Shown here: one piece after another, positions 35,502 to 44,063 of the stretch
How the letters are laid out: every line of letters begins with the position of its first letter
How positions within the stretch are numbered: the first letter of the stretch is position 1
Source: Schaalia sp. HMT-172
GTDB lineage: Bacteria > Actinomycetota > Actinomycetes > Actinomycetales > Actinomycetaceae
Direction of reading: 5' to 3'
Assembly: GCF_030644365.1 (NCBI RefSeq)
Contig: NZ_CP130058.1
Span: 992,001 to 1,056,000 of the forward strand
DNA length: 64,000 nucleotides
The notes under the pieces: generated by a model
The model's input: the letters and a program-made list of their open reading frames with translations, nothing else
Database searches by the model: none
Told to the model about the DNA's origin: nothing
Made by a program: the position numbers and the translations under genes

Positions 35502-35811
35502 GCAACCGAAAACAAGAGATAGACCGCCAGCACTACACTATTCCGAACCAAAGACCAAAAGATAAGCATTGTGGGAAAATCTAAACTTTTGGATTTTCCT
35601 ACAATGCCAACTACGGCGGAATCCCTCCCACTCCTTATATCTTTCTGTATACATTGAATTTGTATTTAGTAAAATGCAGACAACACCACGGATCGGCTTT
35701 TGGTTGGACAATTCCAACCAAACACCACAGCAGACAGCAGAAAACATTCTGAACGCTAGGAAGCCGGTATGATTGTTACATATAAGGGGAAGAAAAATTT
35801 CTTTTAGGTAC
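35502..35811. other. Left-end noncoding region of the element with two strong hairpins
   Basis: No convincing gene. GCATTGTGGGAAAATC (35566-35581) pairs with GATTTTCCTACAATGC (35592-35607) at 15 of 16 positions. TTTGGTTGGA (35699-35708) pairs perfectly with TCCAACCAAA (35713-35722) around CAAT. A short frame near 35676-35772 (starting MQTTPRIGFW) has no ribosome binding site and no known family. The hairpins could insulate tet(W) from host transcription or bind the recombinase. Confidence 0.55.
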
Positions 35812-35840
35812 TTGCTTTCCTAAAACTGATGTGATACAAT
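35812..35840 (+). promoter_or_regulatory. tet(W) promoter
   Basis: TTGCTT (35812-35817) and TACAAT (35835-35840) are separated by 17 bases, a near-consensus vegetative promoter. It lies about 290 bases before the tet(W) start, ahead of the regulatory leader. Confidence 0.8.
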
Positions 35841-35868
35841 GATTTAATCCAGAAAAGGAGTAAAAAAT

Positions 35869-35974
35869 ATGCGGCAAGGTATTCTTAAATAAAACTATAA
35901 TCAAATAGTGGGAACAAAGGATTATGATAGCTCCTTTTGTAGGGGCTTAGTTTTTTGTACCCAATTTAAGAATA
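35869..35974 (+). promoter_or_regulatory. First part of the tet leader: mini-ORF and long-range inverted repeat
   Basis: AAAAGGAGTAAAAAAT precedes an 8-codon frame (35869-35892, MRQGILK). GTATTCTTAAAT (35879-35890) is perfectly inverted as ATTTAAGAATAC (35963-35974). The same arrangement is known upstream of tet(M) in Tn916-type elements, so the control region is shared between ribosomal-protection genes. Confidence 0.7.
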
Positions 35975-36029
35975 CTTTTGCCTTATCAATTTTGACATAT
36001 CCCCAAAAACAGCAATCACAAACAGGTGT

Positions 36030-36074
36030 ATGCTGTATATGTGTATGTCCGCAACTTATAATCCCCAGTGGTAA
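36030..36074 (+). CDS. tet(W) attenuator leader peptide (14 residues)
   Basis: Frame encoding MLYMCMSATYNPQW. Its stop codon lies inside the left arm of the terminator hairpin at 36060-36096, so ribosomes translating to the end would prevent hairpin formation. In the tet(M) model, tetracycline-slowed translation changes folding and lets transcription pass into the resistance gene. The peptide sequence probably matters less than its position. Confidence 0.6.
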   Translation: MLYMCMSATYNPQW

Positions 36075-36101
36075 AAGTATTTTACTGCTGGGGATTTTTA
36101 T
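36060..36101 (+). terminator. Transcription attenuator of tet(W)
   Basis: AATCCCCAGTGGTAAAA (36060-36076) pairs with TTTTACTGCTGGGGATT (36080-36096), 15 of 17 exact, around a GTA loop, followed by a T tract. It is an intrinsic terminator placed 33 bases before the tet(W) start, with the leader peptide's stop codon inside its left arm. Confidence 0.85.
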
Positions 36102-36133
36102 GCCCTTTGGGGCTGTAAAGGGAGGACAATCAC

Positions 36134-38053
36134 ATGAAAATAATCAATATTGGAATTCTTGCCCATGTAGACGCTGGAAAGACGACCTTGACGGAGAGCC
36201 TGCTATATGCCAGCGGAGCCATTTCAGAACCGGGGAGCGTCGAAAAAGGGACAACGAGGACGGACACCATGTTTTTGGAGCGGCAGCGTGGGATTACCAT
36301 TCAAGCGGCAGTCACTTCCTTCCAGTGGCACAGATGTAAAGTTAACATTGTGGATACGCCCGGCCACATGGATTTTTTGGCGGAGGTGTACCGCTCTTTG
36401 GCTGTTTTAGATGGGGCCATCTTGGTGATCTCCGCTAAAGATGGCGTGCAGGCCCAGACCCGTATTCTGTTCCATGCCCTGCGGAAAATGAACATTCCCA
36501 CCGTTATCTTTATCAACAAGATCGACCAGGCTGGCGTTGATTTGCAGAGCGTGGTTCAGTCTGTTCGGGATAAGCTCTCCGCCGATATTATCATCAAGCA
36601 GACGGTGTCGCTGTCCCCGGAAATAGTCCTGGAGGAAAATACCGACATAGAAGCATGGGATGCGGTCATCGAAAATAACGATGAATTATTGGAAAAGTAT
36701 ATCGCAGGAGAACCAATCAGCCGGGAAAAACTTGCGCGGGAGGAACAGCAGCGGGTTCAAGACGCCTCCCTGTTCCCAGTCTATCATGGCAGCGCCAAAA
36801 ATGGCCTTGGCATTCAACCGTTGATGGATGCGGTGACAGGGCTGTTCCAACCGATTGGGGAACAGGGGGGCGCCGCCCTATGCGGCAGCGTTTTCAAGGT
36901 TGAGTACACCGATTGCGGCCAGCGGCGTGTCTATCTACGGTTATACAGCGGAACGCTGCGCCTGCGGGATACGGTGGCCCTGGCCGGGAGAGAAAAGCTG
37001 AAAATCACAGAGATGCGTATTCCATCCAAAGGGGAAATTGTTCGGACAGACACCGCTTATCAGGGTGAAATTGTTATCCTTCCCAGCGACAGCGTGAGGT
37101 TAAACGATGTATTAGGGGACCAAACCCGGCTCCCTCGTAAAAGGTGGCGCGAGGACCCCCTCCCCATGCTGCGGACGACGATTGCGCCGAAAACGGCAGC
37201 GCAAAGAGAACGGCTGCTGGACGCTCTTACGCAACTTGCGGATACTGACCCGCTTTTGCGTTGCGAAGTGAATTCCATCACCCATGAGATCATTCTTTCT
37301 TTTTTGGGCCGGGTGCAGTTGGAGGTTGTTTCCGCTTTGCTGTCGGAAAAATACAAGCTTGAAACAGTGGTAAAGGAACCCTCCGTCATTTATATGGAGC
37401 GGCCGCTCAAAGCAGCCAGCCACACCATCCATATCGAGGTGCCGCCCAACCCGTTTTGGGCATCCATAGGACTGTCTGTTACACCACTCTCGCTTGGCTC
37501 CGGTGTACAATACGAGAGCCGGGTTTCGCTGGGATACTTGAACCAGAGTTTTCAAAACGCTGTCAGGGATGGTATCCGTTACGGGCTGGAGCAGGGCTTG
37601 TTCGGCTGGAACGTAACGGACTGTAAGATTTGCTTTGAATACGGGCTTTATTACAGTCCGGTCAGCACGCCGGCGGACTTCCGCTCATTGGCCCCGATTG
37701 TATTGGAACAGGCATTGAAGGAATCGGGGACGCAGCTGCTGGAACCTTATCTCTCCTTCATCCTCTATGCGCCCCAGGAATACCTTTCCAGGGCTTATCA
37801 TGATGCACCGAAATACTGTGCCACCATCGAAACGGCCCAGGTAAAAAAGGATGAAGTTGTCTTTACTGGCGAGATTCCCGCCCGCTGTATACAGGCATAC
37901 CGTACTGATCTGGCCTTTTACACCAACGGGCGGAGCGTATGCCTTACAGAGCTGAAAGGATATCAGGCCGCTGTCGGTCAGCCGGTCATCCAGCCCCGCC
38001 GTCCAAACAGCCGCCTGGACAAGGTGCGCCATATGTTTCAGAAGGTAATGTAA
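36134..38053 (+). CDS. tet(W): Tetracycline resistance ribosomal protection protein Tet(W)
   Basis: 639 residues, the normal Tet(W) length. It is an EF-G-like GTPase that removes tetracycline from the ribosome. GTPase motifs [21 protein letters not shown] and NKID lie in the first 140 residues. The sequence I recall for Tet(W), including [20 protein letters not shown] at the start and [18 protein letters not shown] at the end, matches along its whole length, without an obvious Tet(O) or Tet(32) mosaic block. GGGAGG precedes the ATG. Expression is controlled by the upstream promoter and attenuator. Tet(W) is widespread in gut and animal Firmicutes and actinobacteria. Confidence 0.97.
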   Translation: MKIINIGILAHVDAGKTTLTESLLYASGAISEPGSVEKGTTRTDTMFLERQRGITIQAAVTSFQWHRCKVNIVDTPGHMDFLAEVYRSLAVLDGAILVISAKDGVQAQTRILFHALRKMNIPTVIFINKIDQAGVDLQSVVQSVRDKLSADIIIKQTVSLSPEIVLEENTDIEAWDAVIENNDELLEKYIAGEPISREKLAREEQQRVQDASLFPVYHGSAKNGLGIQPLMDAVTGLFQPIGEQGGAALCGSVFKVEYTDCGQRRVYLRLYSGTLRLRDTVALAGREKLKITEMRIPSKGEIVRTDTAYQGEIVILPSDSVRLNDVLGDQTRLPRKRWREDPLPMLRTTIAPKTAAQRERLLDALTQLADTDPLLRCEVNSITHEIILSFLGRVQLEVVSALLSEKYKLETVVKEPSVIYMERPLKAASHTIHIEVPPNPFWASIGLSVTPLSLGSGVQYESRVSLGYLNQSFQNAVRDGIRYGLEQGLFGWNVTDCKICFEYGLYYSPVSTPADFRSLAPIVLEQALKESGTQLLEPYLSFILYAPQEYLSRAYHDAPKYCATIETAQVKKDEVVFTGEIPARCIQAYRTDLAFYTNGRSVCLTELKGYQAAVGQPVIQPRRPNSRLDKVRHMFQKVM

Positions 38054-38103
38054 AGATACATAATCGTCAAGACGGCAACAATCAGAAGTTATGGAGGGTA
38101 ACA

Positions 38104-38871
38104 ATGGAATATAGTAAGGAAGATTTAATGGAAGCAAAAAAGCAAATTTGGGGAGTGGGAGAGAACATGGGAACAGAGGAAAGTAAAAAAATCTGGGAGG
38201 AGAACGCACAATTTTGGGATAATGCAATGGGTGACGAATCTAATGAATTTCACAGAGAGGTAGTGCGTCCCAAAGTAACGGAACTTCTATCTCCTAATCC
38301 TGCGGATTACATTTTGGATATTGCGTGTGGCAATGGAAATTATTCTTCGTATCTTGCACAAAGAGGCGCTTCGGTTGTCGCTTTTGATTACAGCAAAAAA
38401 ATGATAGAATTGGCTAAAAGACGGCAATCACAATATGCAAAACAAATTGAATTTTGTGTGGCGGATGCGACCGATAGAAAAAGTATATTAGAATTAAAAA
38501 GAAATCGAGCCTTTACGAAAGCAGTTTCTAATATGGCAATTATGGATATTACGGATATTGAACCACTTCTTATGGCTGTTTATGAACTGTTGCAGGAAAG
38601 CGGAATTTTTGTCTTTGCAACGCAACACCCTTGTTTTGTCACGTTGACTGAAAAATATATGACACCGCACAGTTACTATGATATAGCGATTGAAGGGCAA
38701 CCGAAAGAGCAGATTTATTATCATCGTTCCATACAAGATATTTTTAACCTTTGTTTTAGAGCTGGATTTGTCATTGATGGATTTTATGAAGAATGTTTTA
38801 AAACCAACAAAGAAATTCCTATGGTAATGATAGTAAGGCTTAAGAAGGTAAAACGTGATAGCTTAAAATAA
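38104..38871 (+). CDS. Class I SAM-dependent methyltransferase
   Basis: 255 residues from the ATG at 38104, which has GGAGGGTAAC upstream. The SAM site is ILDIACGNGNYSSYLAQRG, with VAFDYSKKMIELA as motif II and VADATD as motif III. The target is unknown. The gene is much more AT-rich than tet(W) and the mobilisation genes, so it was added from a different source. It lies 50 bases behind tet(W) with no terminator evident between them, so read-through from the tet promoter is likely. Confidence 0.85.
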   Translation: MEYSKEDLMEAKKQIWGVGENMGTEESKKIWEENAQFWDNAMGDESNEFHREVVRPKVTELLSPNPADYILDIACGNGNYSSYLAQRGASVVAFDYSKKMIELAKRRQSQYAKQIEFCVADATDRKSILELKRNRAFTKAVSNMAIMDITDIEPLLMAVYELLQESGIFVFATQHPCFVTLTEKYMTPHSYYDIAIEGQPKEQIYYHRSIQDIFNLCFRAGFVIDGFYEECFKTNKEIPMVMIVRLKKVKRDSLK

Positions 38872-38911
38872 ATTCAAGTTTGTCGGGTAAATAGCAAACC
38901 CAGCCGAGCCA

Positions 38912-38953
38912 GTCAACGGTCAAGATGAACGGCGCATATGCGCAGCCGTTGAC
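38912..38953. repeat. Inverted repeat between methyltransferase and sigma-like gene
   Basis: GTCAACGG (38912-38919) pairs with CCGTTGAC (38946-38953), enclosing a second palindrome GCGCATATGCGC. It may end tet(W)-methyltransferase transcription. No T tract follows. Confidence 0.5.
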
Positions 38954-39042
38954 AGCCCCGCCCGCCTTTGCTGGTAGGCAATCAAGGGGCGACAGCAAGA
39001 AGTGCCACCGCCCCGCACTATTATTCAGAAAGGGGAATTTCC

Positions 39043-39465
39043 ATGACCGACCAGATAGCCTATCAAGAATATATCCAGCGCAGGTACAACGCCTTTTGCA
39101 AGACTGTTATCCGCTGTGCCGCCTTGGACAAGATTTTGAAGCTTAAACGGCAATGGGAACGGCAAGTTTCCCTTGACTATCTGATGAACGAGAAGTTTGT
39201 CCAGTTTGCCGCGTCGGAGCCGGACGAGGAATACCCATTTACCGTCTGCGGTCAGACCGTCCTGCTCTGCAACGCCGCCCTTGCCGACGCGATCTCTGTT
39301 TTGCCGGAGCAGACGCGGGAAGAAATCCTGCGCTATTACTTTCTGCGCCAGCCGCAGCGCGTGATCGGCGCGTGTATTGGCCGGTCACGCAGCACAGCGG
39401 GGCGGCATATCCAGCTTGCCTTGCAGCGGCTACGCGAAGAAATGGGGGTGAGCCGGTATGAGTAG
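39043..39465 (+). CDS. Sigma-70 region-4-like regulator of the element
   Basis: 140 residues with AAAGGGG upstream of the ATG. The C-terminal half has the sigma region 4 helix-turn-helix pattern: LPEQTREEILRYYFLRQPQRVI then GRSRSTAGRHIQLALQRLREE. Small sigma-like proteins of this kind sit beside HTH genes in many Tn916- and Tn1549-type elements, where they are thought to control transfer genes. The last eight bases overlap the next gene. Confidence 0.8.
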   Translation: MTDQIAYQEYIQRRYNAFCKTVIRCAALDKILKLKRQWERQVSLDYLMNEKFVQFAASEPDEEYPFTVCGQTVLLCNAALADAISVLPEQTREEILRYYFLRQPQRVIGACIGRSRSTAGRHIQLALQRLREEMGVSRYE

Positions 39466-39670
39466 ACTTCTCCCCTATGAAACAATCCTCAAAGCCCGTG
39501 AGGGCGACCCAGAAGCCGTGAACGCTGTCCTGCTCCACTACGCCGGATATATCCGCTATTTCTCAAAAGTGAACGGGCAGGTCAACGCCGAGGTGGAGGA
39601 CTATGTAAAGCAGCGGTTAATTGACTGTCAATTCAAGTTCCGGCTTGACGAACCACCGGACAAGTCATAA
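39458..39670 (+). CDS. Small HTH-type protein of conjugative elements
   Basis: 70 residues, overlapping the sigma-like gene by eight bases. RLLPYETILKAREGDPEAVN and YFSKVNGQVNAEVEDYVKQR match the short helix-turn-helix proteins that accompany such sigma genes in conjugative transposons. It is probably co-translated with its partner. An interrupted terminator follows. Confidence 0.75.
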   Translation: MSRLLPYETILKAREGDPEAVNAVLLHYAGYIRYFSKVNGQVNAEVEDYVKQRLIDCQFKFRLDEPPDKS

Positions 39671-39705
39671 AAACTGAATACCAGCCGCCACCGACGCGGC
39701 CAGCG

Positions 39706-39736
39706 AAAGCAGTAAGTCTTGAAAAAGATTTACTGC
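39706..39736 (+). terminator. Intrinsic terminator split by the IS insertion
   Basis: AAAGCAGTAAGTCTT (39706-39720), loop GAAA, and AAGATTTACTGC (39725-39736). The missing last three stem bases and a seven-T tract are found after the IS at 41152-41158. Rejoined, the stem is 15 bp with 14 matches. The IS therefore sits between the stem and its T tract. Confidence 0.8.
39729..39736. repeat. Left target-site duplication of the IS
   Basis: TTTACTGC occurs here and again at 41144-41151, directly flanking the IS. Eight bases is the usual duplication size for IS256-family elements. Confidence 0.85.
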
Positions 39737-41143
39737 AGTAGCGTCCCGCATAGTGGTGTAACCGTGGGTGGTCGGCCCGTTTGATATGGGTGCGGTCACC
39801 GTGTGATCCTTCGAGAAAGCTCTCTACTTCTGACTCGAAACGATTTGGAGGCACAACGATGACCGCTCCTCATATTATCGACCCTGCTGGCCTGCTTGGC
39901 GAGGCGTTATCCCAGGCGTCCCCAGATTTGATGCGTTCCCTGCTCCAGCACGTGATCAACGCGTTGCTCTCAGCGGACGCTGACACCGTGTGCGGGGCCC
40001 AGTGGGGCCAACAAGACCCGCAGCGTCACACCCAGCGCAATGGGTATCGCTACCGGCCCCTGGATACCAGGGTCGGCACCATTGACGTGGCGATCCCCAA
40101 GCTACGCTCAGGCACCTACTTTCCAGAGTGGCTGTTGCAGCGCCGCAAACGCTCCGAAAACGCCTTGATCACAGTGGTTGCTGACTGCTACTTAGCGGGA
40201 GTATCCACACGCCGCATGGACAAGCTCGTCAAAACCCTGGGGATCACAGGACTATCGAAGTCCCAGGTCTCACGTATGGCAGCCGACCTGGACGAACACG
40301 TGGACGAGTTCCGCCATCGCCCCCTCGACGACGCTGGGCCTTTCACGTTCGTCGCCGCTGACGCACTGACCATGAAGGTGCGCGAAGGAGGACGCGTCGT
40401 CTCGTGCGCGGTCCTGGTTGCCACCGGAGTCAACAATGACGGACACCGAGAAGTACTGGGGGTGCGCGTATCCACCAGCGAGACCGGCCCGGCGTGGAAC
40501 GAGTTCTTCGCCGACCTGGTCGCCCGAGGCCTCACCGGCGTGCGCCTGGTGACCAGTGACGCCCATCTGGGCCTGGTCGAAGCCATCGCAGCGAACCTAC
40601 CCGGAGCCACCTGGCAACGATGCCGCACCCACTACGCCGCGAATCTCATGTCCATCACCCCCAAAGCGCTATGGCCCGCCGTCAAAGCGATGCTGCACTC
40701 GGTGTACGACCAACCCGACGCCGCCTCAGTCAACGCTCAATACGACCGACTCTTGGACTACGTGCACGACAAGCTCCCCGCTGTGTGTGATCACCTCGAT
40801 CAAGCCAGGGCAGACGTCCTCGCCTTCGCGTCCTTCCCCACCGGGGTATGGACCCAGATCTGGTCCAACAACCCCAATGAGCGCCTCAACCGCGAAATCC
40901 GCCGACGCACCGACTCCGTGGGGATCTTCCCCAACCGCCAGGCCATCATCCGCCTGGTCGGAGCCGTCCTAGCCGAACAAAACGACGAATGGGCCGAAGG
41001 CAGACGCTACCTCAGCCTCGACATCCTCACCAAATCACGACTCACACCCCAACCCACCCAACAGGAGGAACCCCCACTCCAACTCAGCGCATAACCCACT
41101 CCGAAGGACACAAAACGATTACACCACTCCACAGGACTTGACC
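39737..41143. mobile_element. IS256-family insertion sequence, 1407 bp
   Basis: Bounded by 8-bp direct repeats TTTACTGC and by imperfect 29-bp terminal inverted repeats (39737-39765 and 41115-41143). Those match at 20 of 29 positions, with AGTGGTGTAA identical. It contains one transposase gene. Its GC content and codon use resemble the actinobacterial chromosome, not the surrounding element, so it probably entered after the element reached a high-GC host. Confidence 0.9.
39859..41094 (+). CDS. IS256/Mutator-type transposase
   Basis: 411 residues. The N-terminal [20 protein letters not shown] and [19 protein letters not shown] blocks are typical of IS256 transposases. The probable DDE triad is in [11 protein letters not shown] (Asp), [13 protein letters not shown] (Asp) and [15 protein letters not shown] (Glu). 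The ATG at 39859 follows TTTGGAGG. The gene is intact, so the copy may still be active. Confidence 0.93.
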   Translation: MTAPHIIDPAGLLGEALSQASPDLMRSLLQHVINALLSADADTVCGAQWGQQDPQRHTQRNGYRYRPLDTRVGTIDVAIPKLRSGTYFPEWLLQRRKRSENALITVVADCYLAGVSTRRMDKLVKTLGITGLSKSQVSRMAADLDEHVDEFRHRPLDDAGPFTFVAADALTMKVREGGRVVSCAVLVATGVNNDGHREVLGVRVSTSETGPAWNEFFADLVARGLTGVRLVTSDAHLGLVEAIAANLPGATWQRCRTHYAANLMSITPKALWPAVKAMLHSVYDQPDAASVNAQYDRLLDYVHDKLPAVCDHLDQARADVLAFASFPTGVWTQIWSNNPNERLNREIRRRTDSVGIFPNRQAIIRLVGAVLAEQNDEWAEGRRYLSLDILTKSRLTPQPTQQEEPPLQLSA

Positions 41144-41151
41144 TTTACTGC

Positions 41152-41673
41152 TTTTTTTGTTGTCCGGCTCCGCTCCCGGCCATTTTGCCCCCTGCCGGTT
41201 GTAGTAGTAAGCGAGGAGGGAATTTTTCTGCCCTGGTGTTTGGCATTTGGAGCATTTACCCGTAGTAGAGGGCAAAGAGAAAGGATTTCTCCAACACCGG
41301 GTAGAAACCACTGCGTCCGGTGTCATTTTAGCGAAAGCGGGCAGGAATGCCCTTTACAGGATTAGTAGTAGCAGAAAAAGAGAAACAAACTTTTGTGGTT
41401 GCAGTTTTCCAAAAAAGTGGCGGACGGAAGTGAGAGAAAGTTTGCAGTCACGGAGAGCAAGATTCTACCGCAGTACCAAAATTCGCTTTTCGCTCATTTT
41501 GCCCCTGCGGGAATCTTGTTGGGGAGTGCCTTCCCCAAACCCTGCTTATGCGGCTTGCGCCGCTTAAAAATCCCTCAAAATATTTTTTCGGATTTTTCAA
41601 AAACAGTTCCGCTTCACACCCCGTTTTTCTCCTATTAGTGAGAGGACACCACGCACAGAAAGGAGGTTTTACC
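41152..41673. other. Noncoding region before mobC, candidate transfer origin
   Basis: More than 500 bases without a gene. It holds three copies of a TAGTAG motif (near 41202, 41262 and 41363), the hairpins GGGGA/TCCCC (41521-41536) and GCGGC-TTGC-GCCGC (41550-41563), and a bulged inverted repeat between 41230 and 41302. Relaxase substrates normally lie next to mobC and the relaxase gene, so the oriT is probably here. The nick site cannot be named. Confidence 0.4.
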
Positions 41674-42072
41674 ATGCGAAAACGATACAACACGCCGCAC
41701 CGCAGCCGGGTAGTCAAGACACGCATGACCGAGGAAGAATACGCCGAGTTTGCGGAAAGGCTTTCTGCCTGCAACATGAGCCAAGCCGAGTTTATCCGGC
41801 AAGCCATAACCGGGGCAGCCATACGCCCCATCATAACCGTTTCCCCCGTCAACGACGAGCTGCTTGCCGCTGTCGGGAAGCTGACCGCCGAATACGGCAG
41901 GATCGGCGGCAACTTAAACCAGATAGCCCGGACGCTGAACGAGTGGCACAGCCCCTACCCGCAGCTTGCCGGGGAGGTACGGGCGGCGGTTTCCGACCTT
42001 GCTGCCCTAAAGTTTGAAGTCTTGCAGAAAGTGGGTGACGCTGTTGGCAACATTCAAACATATCAGCTCTAA
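41674..42072 (+). CDS. mobC: MobC relaxosome accessory protein
   Basis: 132 residues with AAAGGAGG upstream. A ribbon-helix-helix start (RVVKTRMTEEEYAEFAERL, then MSQAEFIRQAITG) precedes the MobC signature GGNLNQIARTLNEW. MobC binds oriT and helps the relaxase nick it. The relaxase gene begins inside its 3' end. Confidence 0.9.
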   Translation: MRKRYNTPHRSRVVKTRMTEEEYAEFAERLSACNMSQAEFIRQAITGAAIRPIITVSPVNDELLAAVGKLTAEYGRIGGNLNQIARTLNEWHSPYPQLAGEVRAAVSDLAALKFEVLQKVGDAVGNIQTYQL

Positions 42073-43666
42073 AAATGCCGACTATGGTGCAGCGGAAGCC
42101 TACCTCACATTTGAGCATGACGAGTTTACCATGAAGCCCACCCTTGATGAAAACGGGCGGCTGATACCGAGGGAGGATTACCGCATTTCTTCCCTTAACT
42201 GCGGGGGCGAGGATTTCGCTGTTGCCTGTATGCGAGCCAATCTCCGCTATGAGAAAAACCAAAAACGGGAAGATGTGAAAAGCCACCACTATATCATCAG
42301 CTTTGACCCACGGGACGGGACAGACAACGGCTTGACCGTAGACCGGGCGCAAGCATTGGGCGAGGAATTTTGTGCCGAGCATTTCCCCGGACACCAAGCC
42401 CTTGTATGCACCCACCCGGACGGGCATAACCACAGCGGCAATATCCATGTGCATATCGTCCTCAACTCCCTGCGGATTTATGAAGTCCCGCTTCTGCCCT
42501 ACATGGACAGACCAGCCGACACACGGGAGGGCTGCAAGCACCGCTGCACCAATGCCGCTATGGAATATTTCAAGAGTGAAGTCATGGAGATGTGCCACCG
42601 GGAGGGGCTTTACCAAATCGACCTTTTGAACGGCAGCAAGGAACGGATAACGGAACGGGAATACTGGGCGGCAAAGAAAGGGCAGCTTGCCCTTGATAAA
42701 GAGAACGCTGCCAGAGAAGCCGCAGGACAGCCGACCAAGCCCACCAAGTTTGAAACGGACAAGGCGAAGCTGCGCCGGACGATACGGCAGGCACTTTCCC
42801 AAGCTACCAGCTTTGACGAGTTTTCTTCCCTTTTGCTGCGGGAGGGCGTGACCGTCAAGGAGAGCCGGGGGCGGCTTTCCTACCTCACGCCGGACAGGAC
42901 AAAGCCTATCACAGCCCGGAAGCTGGGGGACGATTTTGACAAGGCTGCTGTCCTTGCCCTGCTCACGCAGAACGCCCACAGAGCCGCCGAACAGACCACA
43001 GACATACCCGAATACCCACACACCCAAAAGGAACGCTTGCGGGAGGAAAAAGCCGCAAAAACCACCCCGGCAGACAACACCTTGCAGCGCATGGTTGACC
43101 GGGAAGCCAAGCGAGCCGAGGGCAAGGGCGTGGGCTATGACCGCTGGGCGGCAAAGCACAACCTAAAGCAAATGGCAGCTACCGTTACCGCCTATCAGCA
43201 GTATGGCTTTTCTTCCCCGGAGGAACTGGACGAAGCCTGTTCTGCCGCTTATGCCGCCATGCAGGAAAGCCTTACAGAGCTGAAGCAGGTGGAAAAGACG
43301 CTGAACGGGAAAAAGGAGCTGCAACGGCAGGTGCTTGCCTATTCCAAGACCCGCCCTGTCCGGGACGGGCTGAAACAGCAGAAAAACGCCAAAGCAAAAG
43401 CAGCCTACCGTCAGAAGCACGAAAGCGACTTTATCATAGCAGACGCAGCCGCCCGTTATTTCAGGGAGAACGGCATTTCCAAGCTGCCGAGCTATAAAGC
43501 CCTGCAAGCAGAGATTGAAAGCCTTATCCAAGAGAAAAACAGCGGCTACAACGATTACCGGGCAAAACGGGAGGAATACCGCCGCTTACAGACTGTCAAG
43601 GGCGATATCGACCAGATTTTACGCCGGGAACGCAAGCCTGTGAAAAGGCAGGAACAGGAGCGATAA
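42044..43666 (+). CDS. Relaxase (MOBP-type, MobA/VirD2-like)
   Basis: 540 residues from a probable TTG at 42044; an ATG at 42014 would add ten residues within mobC. TFKHISSKNADYGAAEAYL is the usual start of this family, with nucleophilic Tyr candidates near the N-terminus. The metal-binding motif is HPDGHNHSGNIHVHIVLNS near residue 125. The C-terminal 250 residues are long charged helices. It would nick oriT and pilot the strand through a helper's secretion channel. No coupling protein is encoded in the element. Confidence 0.9.
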   Translation: MATFKHISSKNADYGAAEAYLTFEHDEFTMKPTLDENGRLIPREDYRISSLNCGGEDFAVACMRANLRYEKNQKREDVKSHHYIISFDPRDGTDNGLTVDRAQALGEEFCAEHFPGHQALVCTHPDGHNHSGNIHVHIVLNSLRIYEVPLLPYMDRPADTREGCKHRCTNAAMEYFKSEVMEMCHREGLYQIDLLNGSKERITEREYWAAKKGQLALDKENAAREAAGQPTKPTKFETDKAKLRRTIRQALSQATSFDEFSSLLLREGVTVKESRGRLSYLTPDRTKPITARKLGDDFDKAAVLALLTQNAHRAAEQTTDIPEYPHTQKERLREEKAAKTTPADNTLQRMVDREAKRAEGKGVGYDRWAAKHNLKQMAATVTAYQQYGFSSPEELDEACSAAYAAMQESLTELKQVEKTLNGKKELQRQVLAYSKTRPVRDGLKQQKNAKAKAAYRQKHESDFIIADAAARYFRENGISKLPSYKALQAEIESLIQEKNSGYNDYRAKREEYRRLQTVKGDIDQILRRERKPVKRQEQER

Positions 43667-43850
43667 AAACCACCCCAAAATGTACCCGAACCCATACAGA
43701 ACAAGGGGGCTGCCCCGTACCCTATCCGCAATACCAAAGGATTTTTTAACGGGCTTACAGGGCAGAAAAACCCCGAAAATGATACCGAGATGATACAGAA
43801 TTACCGCCGATACCGCCACACCAGCGGAAACGGCAGAAAGGAGCGCACCC

Positions 43851-44063
43851 ATGCCAAGAATGAGCAAGAAACGGCGGCTGGAATGGTCTTTTTTCCTGCG
43901 GCAAGTAAAAGTCGGAAATACCACCTGCGACCGTATCACATACAACGACCTCTGCCGGGGCTGTACCCATAGCTGCAAGCAGAGCTTCCGGGCGGTTATC
44001 ATACTCTGCCCCCGCTACTACTCCAAACGCCGGAAAAAGGAGGACAGGGACAATGGCAGATAA
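43851..44063 (+). CDS. Small Cys-rich protein of mobile elements
   Basis: 70 residues, basic, with five cysteines in CDRITYNDLCRGCTHSCKQSF and LCPRYY. AGAAAGGAG lies upstream of the ATG, and the stop overlaps the replication gene. Short proteins like this recur in front of the replication initiator in related elements. Metal binding is plausible; the function is unknown. Confidence 0.6.
   Translation: MPRMSKKRRLEWSFFLRQVKVGNTTCDRITYNDLCRGCTHSCKQSFRAVIILCPRYYSKRRKKEDRDNGR

Noticed and set aside
35676-35772. Short frame starting MQTTPRIGFW near the left end of the element
   Set aside because: No ribosome binding site, overlaps a perfect hairpin, and matches no family I know.
36134-38053. Mosaic tet(O/W) or tet(W/32/O) gene
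   Set aside because: From recall, the whole length reads as Tet(W) with no block resembling Tet(O) or Tet(32). An alignment would settle it.
41202-41370. CRISPR-like array from the TAGTAG repeats
   Set aside because: Repeats are only six bases with uneven spacing (about 60 and 100) and no cas genes are present.
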